From assembly GCA_963576475.1 (NCBI GenBank), contig OY754977.1, positions 32,123,172 through 32,187,171 on the forward strand: a stretch of DNA of 64,000 nt. The letters run 5' to 3'. Positions 10,590 to 22,204 of the stretch are shown in pieces. The notes under the pieces are model-generated. The model had not been told where the DNA came from and made no database searches. It was given only the letters and a program-made list of their open reading frames with translations. Positions within the stretch are counted from its first letter, which is position 1. Each line of letters begins with the position of its first letter. This DNA comes from Molanna angustata (Eukaryota; Arthropoda; Insecta; Trichoptera; Molannidae). The translations under genes and the position numbers were made by a program.

Positions 10590-11010
10590 AACATGAGCAA
10601 TGGGGTTGACCTTTCCTGCAAATGATGTTATGTCAGTTAAATTTATGAAAATGAACACTTCAATCAAAAAGGCAAAAGTTGAGTTGCATAGAATAGTTAT
10701 TCATAATTTATTACACATTAGGTTGATTATCCCTGCAAAGGTTATGGATCTCAAAGAAAAATAATGTGAAATATATCAAGTTAAAAAGATAAATTCAATT
10801 CTCAAAGATTAATTATTTATCATTATTTAATGATAGGGTTAACTACCCCTCAAAGTTTATATGTAACAGAGAGAAAAGAATGTGAAACATGTCAAGAAAA
10901 AAAGATAAATTCAATTCTCAAAGATTAATTATTTATCATTATTTAATGATAGGGTTGACTATCCCTGCAAAGTCTATATGTAACAAAGAGAAAACCATGT
11001 TAAACATCTT
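10590..11010. repeat. Degenerate ~116 bp tandem repeat, 3-4 copies
   Basis: The marker GGTTGATTATCCCTGCAAAG recurs at 10721, 10837 and 10953 in slightly changed form, spaced 116 bp. An older relative starts near 10603. Between markers the block AAAGATAAATTCAATTCTC is nearly exact in the last copies. Confidence 0.7.
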
Positions 11011-11654
11011 AACTTCAAAAATATTAAATTAAATTTGATTACATACCAGGGATCTAGATATGAATTAGGATTACTTATAACAGATGTGACACTGTGAGAT
11101 TCGGATTATTCTGGCAAGATTTTTTTTTTCTTGATAAAGCTGGGGTAAGCGCGATCGATTACATGGAGTCCTTTTTGATGGAGAATTATCCTTAAATCCA
11201 TGAAGGGACGAAGAGACACACACCAGGCACGAGGTGATGTAATGCTTGGCAGTGACGTCATTGCGGCGAGACGAATTCCTCGAAAAGATACTGGATCGTA
11301 GAATAACAGGTTGGCTGGAGTTGAGGGAAGATCAATGGTCTTGATTCGGCATGGGATCGACCATGGAATAGATGCAAACTTGAGCGATTTCTAGGTATGT
11401 CCACAGCAGAAGGTTAGATTATCAGATCAGAGGCACGAGGAGACTTTGAGATATTCAGGCAGTTGAGGCTAAAGCATATTAGATGAATCCGTTAAAAGTC
11501 AGGAGACGAAATATGAACTCTACAAGTGTATACTTTTACAGTTAATTAGTTTTTACAAAGGATGAGCACAGACCAAAGGCGAGGTAGGTGGTTTGCAGCT
11601 TGCATTCTTGAACAAGAAACTAGTATGAGAGGTTAGAATAATCAATAATACGCT

Positions 11655-12130
11655 TCTACATTGACAAAGTTAATGCACTTTACATCGTCGTTCAAATTAT
11701 ATATATCGGAGCACAAGAAGACATCATCAAATCCATCGTTAACAACTTGTATTTTTTAACAGGAATAATGTTTTCAAATCAACGCGATTATGGATACTAA
11801 AACGGCCTTTTTTTGTTAGGAGAGAAAATAATACTTTAACATTACACATGAATGATTTTTATCACTGACCAAAGTTAATACACTTCGCACTGTTGTTTAA
11901 ATTATATATCGGACCACAAGAAGACATTATTAAATCAAACTTCGTACTGTTGTTTTAGGAATGAAAGACGCCGTTTTTAACGGTCATTTTTAATAGTGTG
12001 CAGATTGTTCTAGAAGCTACTGGACACTGTTTGAAGAGGATATTACACATTTGACACAGAACAATATGAGAGTTTTATCACTGATAGTTTTAATTTCGCC
12101 ACACGTCGTCGTCCGAATTATTTAAAATCA
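11655..12130. repeat. Degenerate ~210 bp tandem repeat, about 3 copies
   Basis: Blocks of the form ACAAAGTTAATRCACTT...TTCAAATTATATATCGG...CACAAGAAGACAT occur at about 11658 and 11868, with a weaker third at about 12077. It lies inside the 2.5 kb insertion. Confidence 0.5.
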
Positions 12131-12439
12131 AAAGACTACATTTTGAAGCCGTATTTAAAGTTTCTTTACGAAGAATAAAAGGATCACACACGCACGGGCT
12201 GACGAGCGTATCAGAATGTTTTTGTAAACTTGAACAAAAACCGTTCGGGGAAAAAAAAATAAATCGACGGTCGCCGCGGAGAGGTAGGTACTGACATCTC
12301 TTGGCGATCCAAGGAAATAATGTGACATAACATAAATTGAAATAATCAGCGGGGAATTTGAATGTTTTAAACTGAAAAATCGAACGTATTAGATTAAAAA
12401 GTAGCGTATTCATTATTTAAATAGATAACGCTACATTAT

Positions 12440-12605
12440 CTCTTCCCGGCTAGGTTTATTATCATCACTATTGTTCAAGACAAGGTCCAGCTCCTCTATT
12501 TCTTCATGTCTCTCATCATTTAACAATTCGTCAAAATGTTCGACCCAACTCTTTAAAATATCCTCTGTGTCGTTATAATTAAAATTAGTCAAACAATCAT
12601 TTTTT
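12440..12605 (-). pseudogene. RTE segment 1: linker before the reverse transcriptase
   Basis: The minus-strand frame contains NDTEDILKSWVEHFDELLND and ends KPSREEI, continuing into segment 2 across the insertion. 'RWxEHFxxLLN' just before the palm is typical of RTE and related LINE proteins. The 5' end at 12605 abuts the duplication at 12606-12618, so this is where reverse transcription stopped. Confidence 0.75.
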
Positions 12606-12779
12606 TTGCAATTAGTCTGTTTTTTTTTATATTCTAGGCAAACAATTTTAGGAAAAGTGATGTGGCTATATTTAAGATATGAGATTCAATAGATTGTTAT
12701 AAATTAATACGATTATGAAAACAAATTTGGAAATAAGAGAGTGAAAATGTCTCTACAAGGCGAAACAGATAGGAGGTAA

Positions 12780-12900
12780 ACCCGCGCTGGGTTAGTAATC
12801 CAGTGGTCGCGAGTTCGAATCCTACCACGACCCATTTCGTTCATCTGTAGTACAAGCATGCATGCTTAGTGTAGGAAATGTAAAAATTATACACACCTAT
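12780..12900 (+). mobile_element. tRNA-derived SINE (threonine-like head), copy 1
   Basis: Contains GGTTAGTAATCCAGTGGTCG and the polymerase III B-box GAGTTCGAATCC, then a shared body CATTTCGTTCATCTGTAGTA...ATGCTTAGTGTAGG. The loop TTAGTAA would place AGT as the anticodon. The 5' A-box half is poor here. It is not a tRNA gene, because the same body follows the head in other copies (44288, 60399, and more divergent at 62945). Confidence 0.65.
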
Positions 12901-13770
12901 GTACCTATGTATGTACCTTTTAAGTACAAAAATTCTCTCATGGTCACCCTTATAAATTTACCTCAGCGTATAATATCCAGCATCGTATTTCTTCAAAGGT
13001 ATTGAAATGAGGGCGCGCAATTCACCATACAATCGTTTCCAATCTTATTTTATAATAATGTATAAGCGAACTTGTGAATTCTGATTTATCACCAACGAAT
13101 CCATCCTAAAACATCTTCTTTTTCATCATGCAGTACATTGTTTCGTGTGGTTGACAGGTAGAAATTGGCTACAGGCCAAAAGTCCACCAAGTTGTGTAAA
13201 TATTCGCATTCTAAATAATTAACGTCCTGCGCCAGAAATATCTGTATAATGATTTTATGGTTTTTGGGTAACAGAGTGGAAATCTATTTCTAGTATTCAT
13301 TACAAAATTCGATAACAATGACCAAAAAATAAAAAATAAAACTGTCAACATTTTAAACATCCCGGTATCAACTATATCCCCACTTCTTCAAACTTAGACT
13401 CACCCACATATTTTGCAACATTGTAAAATCACTGTGACTCCACCCGCTCCACCCACACAGGTGGCAACGCCGTAAATCTTGTAGTGTAGGATGATTTTGT
13501 TTAAATTAATAATAATAATAATAATAATAGCGTCTACAGGCATCATACCAAAAACACTACAAAAAAATATAGACATACTAAAATTACCCCCATACGTCAT
13601 CACCAACATACAAAAAACTACAATAATCAACACATTCACAATAGTCAGAAAATTTCTACAGGTACCACTTTAAACAACTACACACAACCACACAGACACA
13701 CAAACACATAGACTCACAACTTGAGTCCGCTCCGTTGTGAAGGAAATTTCCGGATCATAACCGAGATCAA
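12901..13770. other. Unassigned spacer with (AAT)n
   Basis: No supported gene. A TAA/AAT microsatellite at 13507-13528 lies in the middle of two overlapping frames of 60-79 codons on opposite strands, which it probably creates. Confidence 0.45.
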
Positions 13771-13779
13771 CATGTTAGC

Positions 13780-14720
13780 AATAATAATAGTAACTTTTAT
13801 TTAGACGTAAAAACTACAAAATTAATACATCTAGTGTAAACAAAAAGTATACAATTTTTTTTTGATAAATTAATAAATTCTGGTACAGGTACCTACAGGG
13901 TATGACACTAAATTATTAAAACAATGTAAAGTATGGAGAACATTACTAATTTTTAACTATGTGCTCAGCACCTAGCCTACGAAAGGTGGCAAGACTTGTG
14001 GTTTGTTTTATATTTGGTGGCAAACTATTATATATTTTAAGACCTTTATGGTATAAACAATTGTGTGTACTTGTTAATCTCGTTTTTGGAAGCCTAAAAT
14101 CCTGACATCCTCTCGTAGGGTAAGTGTGAACATTGGCATTGAATAATATATTTTTCTGCATATAATTTGGAAGCATATTATTTTTTAGTTTGAAAATCAA
14201 AGTTAATGTGTTATATATGTATAATGTATTACTTTACTGTCATTAATTTTAGTTTATTTAACATTAGGTTTATTTTTTGTGTATCTGTTACATTTTAATA
14301 TTGTTCTCATTCCCATATTATGAATGATCTGTAATTTTCTATTTTGAGTTTCATTGCAGAGGAAAAGGACACTAGAACAATAATTTAAATGGGGAATTAC
14401 AATTGAATTAAAAATTAATCTTGATATGTGAAAATCTAAATTATTTCTTATTCTTTTTAAGAAACCAATTTTTTTTTCCATTTTTTTTTCATAATATATT
14501 CAAAGTGTTTATCAAATTTCAATTTATCATTTCCTAAATATTTCATACATTAAACTTTTTCAATGTTTTCATTATCAATATTTAATGGGAAGTTGTCATT
14601 TTGTCCTTGGACACTTATAATTAGAAACTTGGTTTTGGCCATCTTTAATTTTAATTTATTTTCATTTAACCATAGTACCACGCTATTCAGATCAATTGGT
14701 TATTTTATTTAATCAAATTG
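13780..14720 (-). pseudogene. CR1-like LINE, C-terminal half, decayed
   Basis: Minus-strand blocks in order: LNSVVLWLNENKLKLKMAKT and KFLIIS (after the catalytic motif), MKYLG, FDKHFEYI, KKIGFLKRIRNNLDFHISR, LIFNSIVIPHLNYCSSVL, HTYPTRGCQDFRLPKTR, CLYHKGLKIYNSLPPNIK and FRRLGAEHI. This is the usual order for the C-terminal half of CR1/jockey-group LINE proteins. Two open pieces (14481-14254 and 14200-13946) are joined by a gap with stops and frameshifts. An AT/TTA-rich end near 13780 may be the 3' tail. Relatives sit at 22630-22910 and 54560-54735. Confidence 0.75.
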
Positions 14721-14964
14721 GCTAGTTTCATTTTAGACTTTGAAAACGCCGAGTCACCTCGACGATCACTGTTATCGAATTTTGTGTAAAAATACTTTTG
14801 TCATATAATTTGTTCGTTAATTTTAATTTATTGTGAATAAGATATTTTTTGTGCAAGTGTGGTAACTTTTTATTGCAAGCATGTTAAAAATATGACTTAA
14901 CATAGTTTTTTTCTATTAGTTAGGGAATTCACACAATATTGTATGATTTGTGCCATAATTGTAT

Positions 14965-15962
14965 TCCAACTGTCGATTTGTTCAGGAGAACTTTGTTCTC
15001 TTAACATATTGACAATGTTTCAAGCCAGGCGAACTTTGTTCTCTTAACATATCGACAATGTTTTGCATGCTAATAACACCAACTAGAGGCCTCGCAGCAT
15101 ATATGTTCCCATACATGGATTTACTCAGAATTCGGAGTAGAACATTTTATGTGAGTTTTGTGTGTGTGTGTGTGTGTGTCTGTGTGTGTGTGTGTGTGTC
15201 CCCACTAATAACTTTTGATCCGCTCAATTTATAGAGCCTAAAATTTCAGAATATATATTAACAGTTACAGGCCTACAAAACTTTTATACTCGGAATTTTG
15301 AATTTTTGTTTCAGTCAGGGGTTATCAACTCTTGAATTTTTATTTTATTTTTACATATATCTCAGAAACCATAAAAGCTAGAACGCTGAAAATTCGTTCA
15401 AACATAGACAAATACAAAATCTCAAATTAGTTTTTTCAAAAAAATTCCAGGGTTTCTCAAACATTTTATATTAAGAAATTTTTTTTATGATAAATTTATG
15501 AAAACTGCCTATTATTCCAAAACTTTTACAATTATCGAAAAAAGCCGAAACACCCCAACTAGATAATTTAATTTTCTATAAAAAATATTAGCATTGTAGT
15601 AGAAGATCTCTATTTTTTTTAACAATTTTTTTAAAAATTGAATTTAGTGACGACATTGCTTCATACATTTTGTATGGCAGTCGCCTATACACAATATGTA
15701 AGGAGACTTAATAGTTTGATACTTCATCTCCAAACATACATATATACCATCATGCTATTTTCATATTCTGGGTAGGAAAAAAGGACCTTCCTCCATACTA
15801 TCCTATCTTGACATACATACCTACATAATATGTTGTATAGAAAACAAAATATCTGACAATATTCAATAATTTGTATTTATGGGTTTATAGTTTGGTACAT
15901 ATTCTTCAACTATACATACTATCGCTATCGACAGTTGGATCTCATGTGTTACATGCAACTAG
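14965..15962 (+). mobile_element. Helentron-like element, family B copy 3
   Basis: 5' TCCAACTGTCGATTTGTTCA; inverted copy ATCGACAGTTGGA near the 3' end; hairpin CATGTGTTACATG; terminus CAACTAG before a T. It has a short internal duplication of the 5' region (AACTTTGTTCTCTTAACATA at 14990 and 15028) and a pure GT tract (15154-15200). The TTTTCATGGCTTTTCC region is missing, so it is a deletion variant. Confidence 0.75.
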
Positions 15963-16691
15963 TCATAGAATACTCAAACTTAAATATAAACAAGACATAC
16001 ACTATGAACAGTAACAAATAAAAGAAAGTCACTTAACATTAAAAATAAACATAAAATATCAAAAGGTACATTACAGAAGGATATTATTTTTAACAATAAA
16101 TTTTAATAGCTTACGATACACATTAAGGAGACCCAGGAGGTGAGCGACATTAAAAGTTCTAGAGAATTCACTAAATTCATTGTAAGGATTACCAAAGACT
16201 GAATTGGGCATTCGTTAATAAATATAAAATATTATCTGATTTATTACACACCGCGTTTCTACAGTTCCACTGTAAAATGTGAAAAGGATTATGGGTTTTG
16301 TTTCAAACCATTTTTTAATAAAATATAAAAAGCGGGATAAGATTTGAAACGTTGGAGGGAAAATTAAAATTTGAGTTATAAATTAAACTTTTTAGAATTT
16401 CCGTAATTAAATGTATAACAGAATGGAATGCAAGTATCTCAACTTTTCCCAAATTCCGCGAAAAGCTTTTTTGAAGTGACTAATAATCAATTGACAATAA
16501 ACAAAGTTTTAAAAAACAATTTACACTAAAATGTCATCAGAAACTCAAAAACAGACGTATCAATATTAAAGAAATAAACACGTGTATGTCGTATTCAAAT
16601 GGTGAAGCTAACCATCCTATAAATGGATGCGCTGTTTTAAGCCAATCAACTGCTTTTGCATGTAATTTAACATATTTTTATTGTCAATAAC
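15963..16691. other. Unassigned spacer
   Basis: AT-rich, no frame or repeat recognised. Confidence 0.4.
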
Positions 16692-16840
16692 ATCTCAATA
16701 GAGATAAAGTTGGGATATGATAGAAGAACCAGGAACTCAGGCACCTACAGGGCTTACGACCTGCCATCGGCTGCTTTACGTGATCACTTTATGCGCTTGT
16801 TCGCCAATTATGCATTTTATTGAGTTCCCTTATCAATGTA
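16692..16840 (+). mobile_element. Single arm of the long palindrome family P
   Basis: Reads CTCAATAGAGATAAAGTTGG, GGCACCTACAGGGCTTACGA, CTTTACGTGATCACTTTATG and CCAATTATGCATTTTATTGA, the order found in each arm of the palindrome at 51689-52050. Only one arm is present, so it is either a solo half or an element whose second arm was deleted. Confidence 0.7.
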
Positions 16841-17608
16841 ATTTTTGAAAGTTCTATATATTTGAATATGTGTAAACATTTCACTTGAATAATACGGAAT
16901 TTTACTATTGCCATCTATGAGGTAACGAAGAAACCTTTTTGTAACGCTATCTATTGATATTGTCAGTAAAAATATCATTTGACTCCGGATAGGGAAAAAA
17001 TTTCAATGTTTGCGTATATTCAATTAAAAAATATATTTAATTTCACATAGTTATCTTGACATGAAACTGAAATTTCGTGTCGTAGCTGCAATTTTTCTAA
17101 TTTTAACGATTTAATCTGGTATTGGTGTTGTGTTCTTATAGTGTTCTGCAATGAATTATAATGAGACTCTATCAGCGAAATGGGTCATGGGTGTTAATTA
17201 TTTTTGGAGAAACAATATCAATAGAATGTGACATAAAAACATGTATTGATTTGGGTTGGGTCTTCTGTACTCGACGTCGAATATTTTACTCTCTCGAAAA
17301 GTATGTAGAGTAAACTTCTGGCAAAAATATGTTTAAAAGTAATGAAATGATAGGACCAAAATAACACGATTCACGGCTTCTGTGAGCCCACACCGAAATT
17401 GTGGAAATTATTCACATATTTTCTTTTCAGAAACGAGAAAAGTTGGAACAATCGGGTCTTTAGGTACGAACAAAGGTAATTTCAGAACCTTTTTAATATT
17501 ACAATGCTATATTAGGTACAGAACACCACGTTGTATTGTTGCCATGACCTCGTCTTTAACTTATTTCCACCCCAATACACAACCTGACGATAAAAACTAT
17601 TATCTAAA
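16841..17608. other. Unassigned spacer
   Basis: No gene recognised. A 106-codon frame at 17382-17702 overlaps the RTE tail in the wrong phase and is rejected. Confidence 0.4.
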
Positions 17609-17639
17609 ATGTTACTCTTGCATGTTAATGTTACTCTTG

Positions 17640-17798
17640 AAGGCCGAAGCTTCGATGGCTGGACAGAGTGGTGAAGGATGCGAACAGCATCAGCGTCCAT
17701 AATTGGCGTAATGCGTCGCAGGATCGACAGTCATGGAGGCGGGCTCTGCAGATGGCGAAGACCCGACCTGGGTTGTGGAGCCACAGATGATGATGATG
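17640..17798 (+). mobile_element. RTE LINE tail (159 bp) with target duplication
   Basis: The frame from 17655 reads RWLDRVVKDANSISVHNWRN, ASQDRQSWRRALQMAKTRPG and LWSHR before the stop, then (GAT)n: the extreme C-terminus of an RTE-clade protein. The repeat ATGTTACTCTTG lies at 17628-17639 and 17799-17810, with an extra copy at 17609-17620 that extends to ATGTTACTCTTGCAT as on the right side. The duplication marks an insertion truncated to 159 bp. Confidence 0.8.
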
Positions 17799-17813
17799 AT
17801 GTTACTCTTGCAT

Positions 17814-20184
17814 TATTTGAAGATATTTTTTATTCTCACTGGTTAAGGCGTGCGGGTGTATATTATCATTATAAAAGGAATCACGACAGATGAATTTACA
17901 CACACACTAATCTCGTTTCACAAAAAAAGCACTGCGTTCAGTATGTGAAATGATATAATTGTATTAACTCTTGTATTTACGATTACCCGGCTCATTATTA
18001 CGGGAAACCCTAAAACGATGATGATAGAAAAGAGTGAAGGCACTCTTCTAAGCCGTTGCATTGTACATAATACAAAATAATTTCACTCTTTAAAAGTAAA
18101 AGGTGCAGATTAATTCAGGAGCATAATTCCCGTCAACCTTGGTTTCATAGTTCAAAATTAAATAGAACGGAGATGTCTGTGATTTGCAGGATGTGATATG
18201 ACCACTGTAGACTCGATGTGCAACTCAATAAAATTGGAATCATCCAGAGCCCACAATGCTAGTGCGATCCTCCTCAAATCACTGAAGGCAAAATTTGTAA
18301 TTCTGTTATTATTGTGTGTTTGCATTTTTTTCATATCCCATTGCGTTTTATGTTTGAGTTTCATGTAGGCACAAATCACGTAATAGGATTTATTGCCTTT
18401 TAGAAAATTAATGATAATTTAGACGCAAATCTACAAACTGACATGAGATCGGATCTTTGACACGTTTCTCAAAACGAATTTAGACATATTAAGATTTTTA
18501 TGTTTTCCTTAACCTATACTACCATTCATTATGTAAGGATGCGCTATCTGCGTAAGTCAATTTTTTTTACATAAAAAAATCAATTAACTCAGAATAAAAC
18601 AGAAGTTTATCATTTTGCGAGCCGAATGGCAACGCAGACGTTGCCAAAAGCATGCTTGGCAAATTTCAAAACTGAAATTGCACATAAGCCATCCCCAAAT
18701 GAAAGCTCCTATATCCCAACGTATATAATTTAGCACTCACCCATATATACATTCAACGACACCACCACTTGCAAACATGAAGGGACGGTCTATTGTTAGT
18801 TCGTTAGACGATCCAGACAAGGAGTCGTAAACTTTTGGTTTTGTAAATAAATAAAAACCTTCAGAGGTATACGGAAACTGTTACGCTTTGTCTTTGTTTA
18901 CACCTAAGCGTCGTATTTTATTATAAACAATAAAAAAGGGAGGCTCTGACGCATCCTATCGATGACGATCAGACGCTGAAAAGAATCCTCACAAGATGGA
19001 GTTTTGTGGGATGGCCAAGCTGCGATGTATGAATGGATGGAGTCGAAAGGGACCTTCAGATAGCCTGTTATTTTAAAATAACCTACACATGAATCATCCT
19101 ATTGATTGGGTGGAATGTATTGATTGATTGGGTGATACAGGCGCAACGGACGGATCGGAATTTTGTCTCCTAGGAATAATGCACTCACTCCGTACGATGC
19201 TGATCGATCAGTAAACGAACTTTTACTTGCGCTGCGTCTGTGTGGACGCTAGACTTATATTGGTTTTGATTACAAAATTACATAATTCGTGCTACATCTT
19301 CATCCATAGTCAAAAAGTAATAAGAAATATACAAGATGCACACTGATTTCGGTTATCGTGCGTTCACCGTAGTAGCACTAAATCCATGAAATAGGCTTCC
19401 ACACACCGAGATATTTTCTACCCCACTTTTGACTTTAACATAATACGAATACCTTTATTATAAAAACACGACCAAGAAATTAATTTTCGTTTTTAGTGTA
19501 ATCCGACTTGTCCGAAATTTTTTTACCCCTGACCCCGGGGAATGAACGCGTTGAAGTCTGCATTGGCGTCAGCGAGCAAAAAGTTAAATATTTATGGCTT
19601 GCGTCGGGCGCCCACTGTGCCAGGGGTAACAAACTATCGACATCACTCAAAATAAACTACACAACTTCAAGAGAAAAGTGAACAGAATATCGTGGAAAAT
19701 GAAAAGAGAGTTTATTTTTAATCCGGACTTTCAAAAGCACGGATTGTAAGTTTAAAGTTATATTATAAAGTAACCTTACCTAGGTGTTACTATAAAATAC
19801 TTGGCTTATCGTAATGTTGTTTCACCATCCCCAATTACATTCCTTTAGGAAATTCTTAATAACCATATTGAATGTCCAGAATTATTATCATATACATTAA
19901 TAAACTACTTCGTTGCTTTAGGCACACTACTCTTTTGGGACCTTAAAAATAGGTATCTTCTAATATACTACTTATCTAGTAGGCTAATTTTTTATGTACC
20001 TACCTATGGAGTGGATATTTATGTAAGTTCATTTATATTTTGTACTGAATATTTATTTCATACATTGTCAGCTGCAGTTATATAAATAAATATGATAAAA
20101 CAAACTAGAGTTGTAGCCAAAAATTTCAGCGATATTCCGGAAGTTCATTTAAGATGTTTGGCGAAAATTTTACCTCTTATTATA
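17814..20184. other. Long spacer, possible decayed LTR sequences
   Basis: No gene supported. A hairpin GGCAACG/CGTTGCC (18627-18645), a TATATA-rich stretch (18719-18755) and AATAAATAAAA at 18847 lie in LTR-like order between about 18590 and 18960, but no matching ends or duplications were found. GGGCGCCCACTGTGCC at 19609-19624 resembles a primer-binding region without an adjoining LTR. Both stay unproven. Confidence 0.3.
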
Positions 20185-20400
20185 CATAATGTAGGCCTAT
20201 GAAGATCAATTTATCTGACTCATGAGAGAAAGGTCCAGAGTTGTAAGTTGATATACTATAGAACGACTACCCCTTTTTATAATGTAGGCCTATGTAGCTC
20301 AATTGTTTAGATATCTGACTCCTGAACGAAAGGTCCCGAGTTCCCGAGTTATTATAATGTAGGCATATATAGCTAAGTTGTCAGTCGTTATATTATAAAA
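20185..20400 (+). repeat. Three degenerate tRNA-like repeats (~100 bp period)
   Basis: TAATGTAGGCCTATG starts units at about 20189 and 20280, and TAATGTAGGCATATATAGC at about 20355. The second unit reads TGTAGCTCAATTGTTTAGAT (A-box-like) and TATCTGACTCCTGAACG before GGTCCCGAGTTC, resembling the head of the SINE at 56815. They are likely SINE relics duplicated in tandem. Confidence 0.45.
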
Positions 20401-20929
20401 CAACTACTTCTTATTAAACATAATTATAGCGCCGTTTAATAATTCAGAAACTACCTAAAAGTGAACTCATACCACCATACGCAAGTGAGAGAAAGAATTT
20501 ACTTCCAAAATAAAACTTCTTCCGATTAGCCAGTATTTGCAGACCACAAAGGGGCAACTTGGCGCTCTATGACAATGGTGCCAACATAAATGATAGGTTT
20601 AATTAGGATGTCAATTGAAATCTTGATACAATTTGTTAACGTGTGTGTTTCCATCATCTAAATTAAATTCCAAACAATTTATTACACATTTCCCCTTATG
20701 TGTTTGCACTGTGCCATTTGAGCGTACATCCTTTCACAACTCCCCGATTTAATATAATTTATTGTTGAGAATTATTAGTGTGTATTGTTTCTGGTATATG
20801 ACTTGGAATGTGTTTGAATGATTGGCGACCATTTTTATTTAAAAACCAAAAGGCCTCACATCCTGGAAATTATTTTTATTTATTGGTCGAATGATTTTCG
20901 AAAATCTTTTTCATTCTTAAGTGTCATGT
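20401..20929. other. Unassigned spacer
   Basis: Nothing recognised. Confidence 0.4.
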
Positions 20930-21045
20930 CAGGTCCCCTCCAACGACCGATGGCTACCACATTAGCTAACCGGAACAGCTCTTTCACTCTGGGGACTCCA
21001 GTCCTTTTTTCCTGATGTTTCTTAGCCAAGACATCTTACTCCTTC
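20930..21045 (-). pseudogene. LINE C-terminal fragment, degenerate
   Basis: Minus strand: KMSWLRNIRKKGLESPE, then in a shifted frame ELFRLANVVAIGRWRGPDM. The pairing 'SWLRNxRxW...ELFRLA' is common at the C-terminus of several LINE families. Short and frameshifted, so the family is not assigned. Confidence 0.45.
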
Positions 21046-21120
21046 ATACACCGCTTTTTTTTAAAAAACATCGTCCTTTCTTTGCTTACTTTATTTTAAT
21101 TCTTCGTATGAAACATTGTG

Positions 21121-21411
21121 AATTCCTTGAGGTGGTTTGGACATATTGAAAGAATGAATGATGAACGACTGACCAAAAAAATATACATGGGTGTAAGAGA
21201 TGGAGTGAATAGCAGGGGCCGCCCCAGAAAGGTATGGAATGACCATGTGAATGATATTTTGAAAGAAGGAAATATAAGAAGCTTGAATAATCGACGAGCA
21301 TGTATGAGACGATGCATGGATGTAAAGGAAGCTAGGAATGTATGCAAAAATAGAGGAATATGGCGCTTGGTTCTCTCTGCTTATCCCGTAAGGGATATGG
21401 CGTATGTATGT
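21121..21411 (+). mobile_element. LINE tail with 9-bp target duplication (family T)
   Basis: AACATTGTG lies at 21112-21120 and 21412-21420. The frame between reads SLRWFGHIERMNDERLTKKI, GRPRKVWNDHVNDILKEGN, then RACMRRCMDVKEARNVCKNR and LVLSAYPV, the C-terminal block of a LINE protein, and ends in ATGTATGTA. An open frame from 21118 to 21513 runs past the element and so includes host sequence. Same family at 22205, 42425 and 60010. Confidence 0.75.
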
Positions 21412-21420
21412 AACATTGTG

Positions 21421-22204
21421 TATTTATTTACTAACAAAACATCATACCATGTTCCTCACAAGGCAGGCAGAGAAAACCGAACGCCGAATTCCTCTGTCTT
21501 CGTTCATGCTTAGCTCCCATTGCATTCATGCATCGTATCAAACATGTTCGTCCGTAATTCATGCGCATTACATAACCCTATTTGAGAATTTCGTTTACAT
21601 GGTCGAACCATCGTTTTTTTGGACGATGTCTCATTCCTGTCAGCCTTGTATATATTTTTTTCATCCACCGTTCTTCCCTCATTCTTTAATAGTGACCATT
21701 ACGTTATTTTACTAAATGAAAATATTTTTCTATAAAATAATATATAACTTTAAGACATTTTAGTAAAGTATGTAAGACAAAATCTAATACCCCCTTCAAA
21801 ATGTTATCAATATATTTGTTGAAGCATTTTATATTTCCATTTTAATATCTCTAATCTTAACAAGGCAGTCCACATTATGAATGAAAATCTTAAATACATA
21901 CATATATCTCTTCTTGGTTTTTGGGTCATGAACTTCTTATTAATCCGACAAATTCCCAGGCAATTGTATTATATTGTATATATATTTTATTTACATGTAA
22001 AAAAAAATACAATTTCTTAAACAAAAATAAAAACAAATAATAAAAAAAACAAATCAACATTTGATGACTATATGGACACCCAAAAAAGACACGTACCTAT
22101 CAATAACAATAAAAAGAAAAACACACTACCACAATAGAATACATCAAACAACATGAAAAAAAAACAATATTATAATAATGTAGTATTAAAACAAGCAAAA
22201 CAGA
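21421..22204. other. Unassigned spacer
   Basis: AT-rich, with A-runs near 22000-22170. No gene supported. Confidence 0.4.

Larger units (their letters stand above)
9921..12433. mobile_element. Unclassified 2.5 kb insertion with terminal duplication
   Basis: CATTAT at 9915-9920 recurs at 12434-12439, and removing the insert with one copy restores the RTE frame. Two readings fit: a 6-bp target duplication, or a 2-bp AT duplication with imperfect 13-bp inverted ends (AATGTAAAGTGAT against AATGTAGCGTTAT, 10 of 13 matching). The interior has two sets of degenerate tandem repeats and no long frame. It has no LTR, no poly(A) and no known domain, so it is probably non-autonomous. Confidence 0.65.
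7274..12605 (-). mobile_element. RTE-type LINE, 5'-truncated, split by nested sequences
   Basis: The same 13 bases, TTGCAATTAGTCT, lie at 7261-7273 and 12606-12618 and bound the element as a target-site duplication. The 3' end, on the left, is a GAT-type microsatellite (7274-7287 as ATC on the plus strand). Reading from right to left, five coding segments follow in the correct protein order: linker, palm start, palm, YVDD region and C-terminus. They are separated by an unclassified insertion (about 9921-12433), a family B element (8686-9716), a LINE 3' tail (about 8120-8336) and a fold-back element (about 7561-7729). About 1.4 kb of LINE sequence remains. Stops and small deletions at some joints make it a dead copy. 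Confidence 0.85.

Noticed and set aside
12090..12413. 107-codon minus-strand frame next to an RTE segment
   Set aside because: It lies in the 2.5 kb insertion, has no domain and is not in frame with the RTE sequence.
18590..18960. Solo LTR
   Set aside because: TATA-like and AATAAA motifs are present, but no TG/CA termini or target duplication was found.
19605..19630. Primer-binding site of an LTR retrotransposon (GGGCGCCCACTGTGCC)
   Set aside because: No LTR with matching ends on either side, and the match to a tRNA end could not be established.
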